A stretch of 34,330 nt of DNA from Clostridia bacterium (GTDB taxonomy: Bacteria > Bacillota > Clostridia > Saccharofermentanales > Saccharofermentanaceae). Below, one piece after another: positions 33,890 through 34,330 of the stretch. The DNA lies in the NCBI GenBank assembly GCA_024403755.1, contig JAKSRF010000014.1, positions 1 through 34,330 on the forward strand. Direction: 5' to 3'. The position numbers and the translations under genes are program-made. How positions within the stretch are numbered: position 1 is the stretch's first letter; every line of letters begins with the position of its first letter. The notes under the pieces are model-generated. The model was given only the letters and a program-made list of their open reading frames with translations. It was not told the origin of the DNA and did no database searches.

Positions 33890-34330
33890 TGAGCGGAGAT
33901 GCTTTCAGTTTTAAAGGACTTGTTGTCAGCAGCCTTGAGTTTAAAGATAATGACAGAATTCTGACGGTTCTTACTTCTGATTTGGGATGTATCTCTGTTA
34001 TAGCAAAAGGTGTAACAAAAAATAATTCAAAGCATGCATATTTATGTATGCCGTTTTTGCTCTGTGATTTTACCGTAACCTTCTCAAAGGGTTATTACTA
34101 TCTTAAGGAAGCTGATATTATTCAGAACAATGTCGGAATCAGCTCTTCACTTGAAGCTACAACGGTTGCTTTCCATATTTCTGAGATAATTAAGTTTGCC
34201 TCTTTTGATAATATTGCTACTGCTGATATATATGAATTAACCAATTATGCTTTCTATCATTTATCAAGGGTACCTGATGATTATAAGCTTGTTTATTCGG
34301 CATTTAACTGGCGTTTACTGTTTTTGATGG
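33889..34330 (+). CDS. recO: DNA repair protein RecO, C-terminus cut by window edge
   Basis: The first 147 residues of RecO, which loads RecA with RecR in recombinational repair. The N-terminal OB-fold shows FKGLVVSSLEFKDNDRILTVLTSDLGCISVIAKGVTK across 8-44, the expected pattern, followed by the start of the helical domain. It begins with ATG in a TAATG overlap with the YbeY-Era stop, after a GAGGAAG site. The era-recO order is standard. The frame is open to the window edge. Confidence 0.92.
   Translation, partial: MSGDAFSFKGLVVSSLEFKDNDRILTVLTSDLGCISVIAKGVTKNNSKHAYLCMPFLLCDFTVTFSKGYYYLKEADIIQNNVGISSSLEATTVAFHISEIIKFASFDNIATADIYELTNYAFYHLSRVPDDYKLVYSAFNWRLLFLM

Overview
This is a 34.3 kb A+T-rich chromosomal segment of a Gram-positive bacterium of the class Clostridia. 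Nearly every gene is a housekeeping gene with a clear Firmicutes counterpart, and the order of three blocks (efp/Asp23/nusB/xseAB/ispA/dxs/nadK/argR/recN; rny/ymdB/lspA/rluD; phoH/pgpH/ybeY/era/recO) is clostridial. A trimeric [FeFe]-hydrogenase points to an obligate anaerobe that makes or uses H2. No tRNA, rRNA, CRISPR array, insertion sequence or prophage gene is visible.

Layout. Positions 1-4007 hold a divergent cell-envelope pair of units: a DUF3048 lipoprotein (minus, cut by the window edge) and, on plus, an LCP (LytR-CpsA-Psr) cell-wall ligase followed by an unusual membrane protein built from a degenerate PP2C-like domain, one membrane segment, an SH3-like outer domain and a Thr/Glu repeat tail. 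After a 365-base gap carrying the lysC terminator come aspartate kinase (minus), then a YqeG-type HAD phosphatase and EF-P (plus). Positions 7171-19895 form a long plus-strand run: Asp23-family protein, AmaP-like anchor, DUF2273 protein, nusB, xseA, xseB, a polyprenyl synthase, dxs, a two-gene ABC exporter, nadK, argR, recN. A minus-strand RluA-type pseudouridine synthase overlaps recN tail to tail. Positions 20934-25014 encode hydC-hydB-hydA, closed by a strong terminator. Then rny with its own promoter and terminator, ymdB-lspA-rluD, and phoH-pgpH-(ybeY::era fusion)-recO, the last running off the window.

How the genes fit together. Three themes appear: cell-envelope building and stress anchoring (LCP, Asp23/AmaP, LspA, isoprenoid precursors from Dxs and the polyprenyl synthase); RNA and ribosome maturation (EF-P, NusB, two RluA enzymes, RNase Y, PhoH, YbeY-Era); and redox/energy metabolism (NAD kinase, electron-bifurcating type hydrogenase).

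Most notable points: a single reading frame fusing YbeY to Era, with dgkA and cdd missing from between them; a PP2C-fold protein that has lost its metal-binding aspartates and is tethered to the membrane; an ABC exporter pair where tlyA normally sits; loss of sporulation genes at three positions where spore-forming Clostridia carry them, suggesting a non-sporulating lineage; and a hydrogenase H-cluster motif reading TSCSPGW instead of TSCCPGW. No wholly new multi-gene system is evident; the strongest candidates for undescribed biology are the YbeY-Era fusion and the pseudophosphatase.
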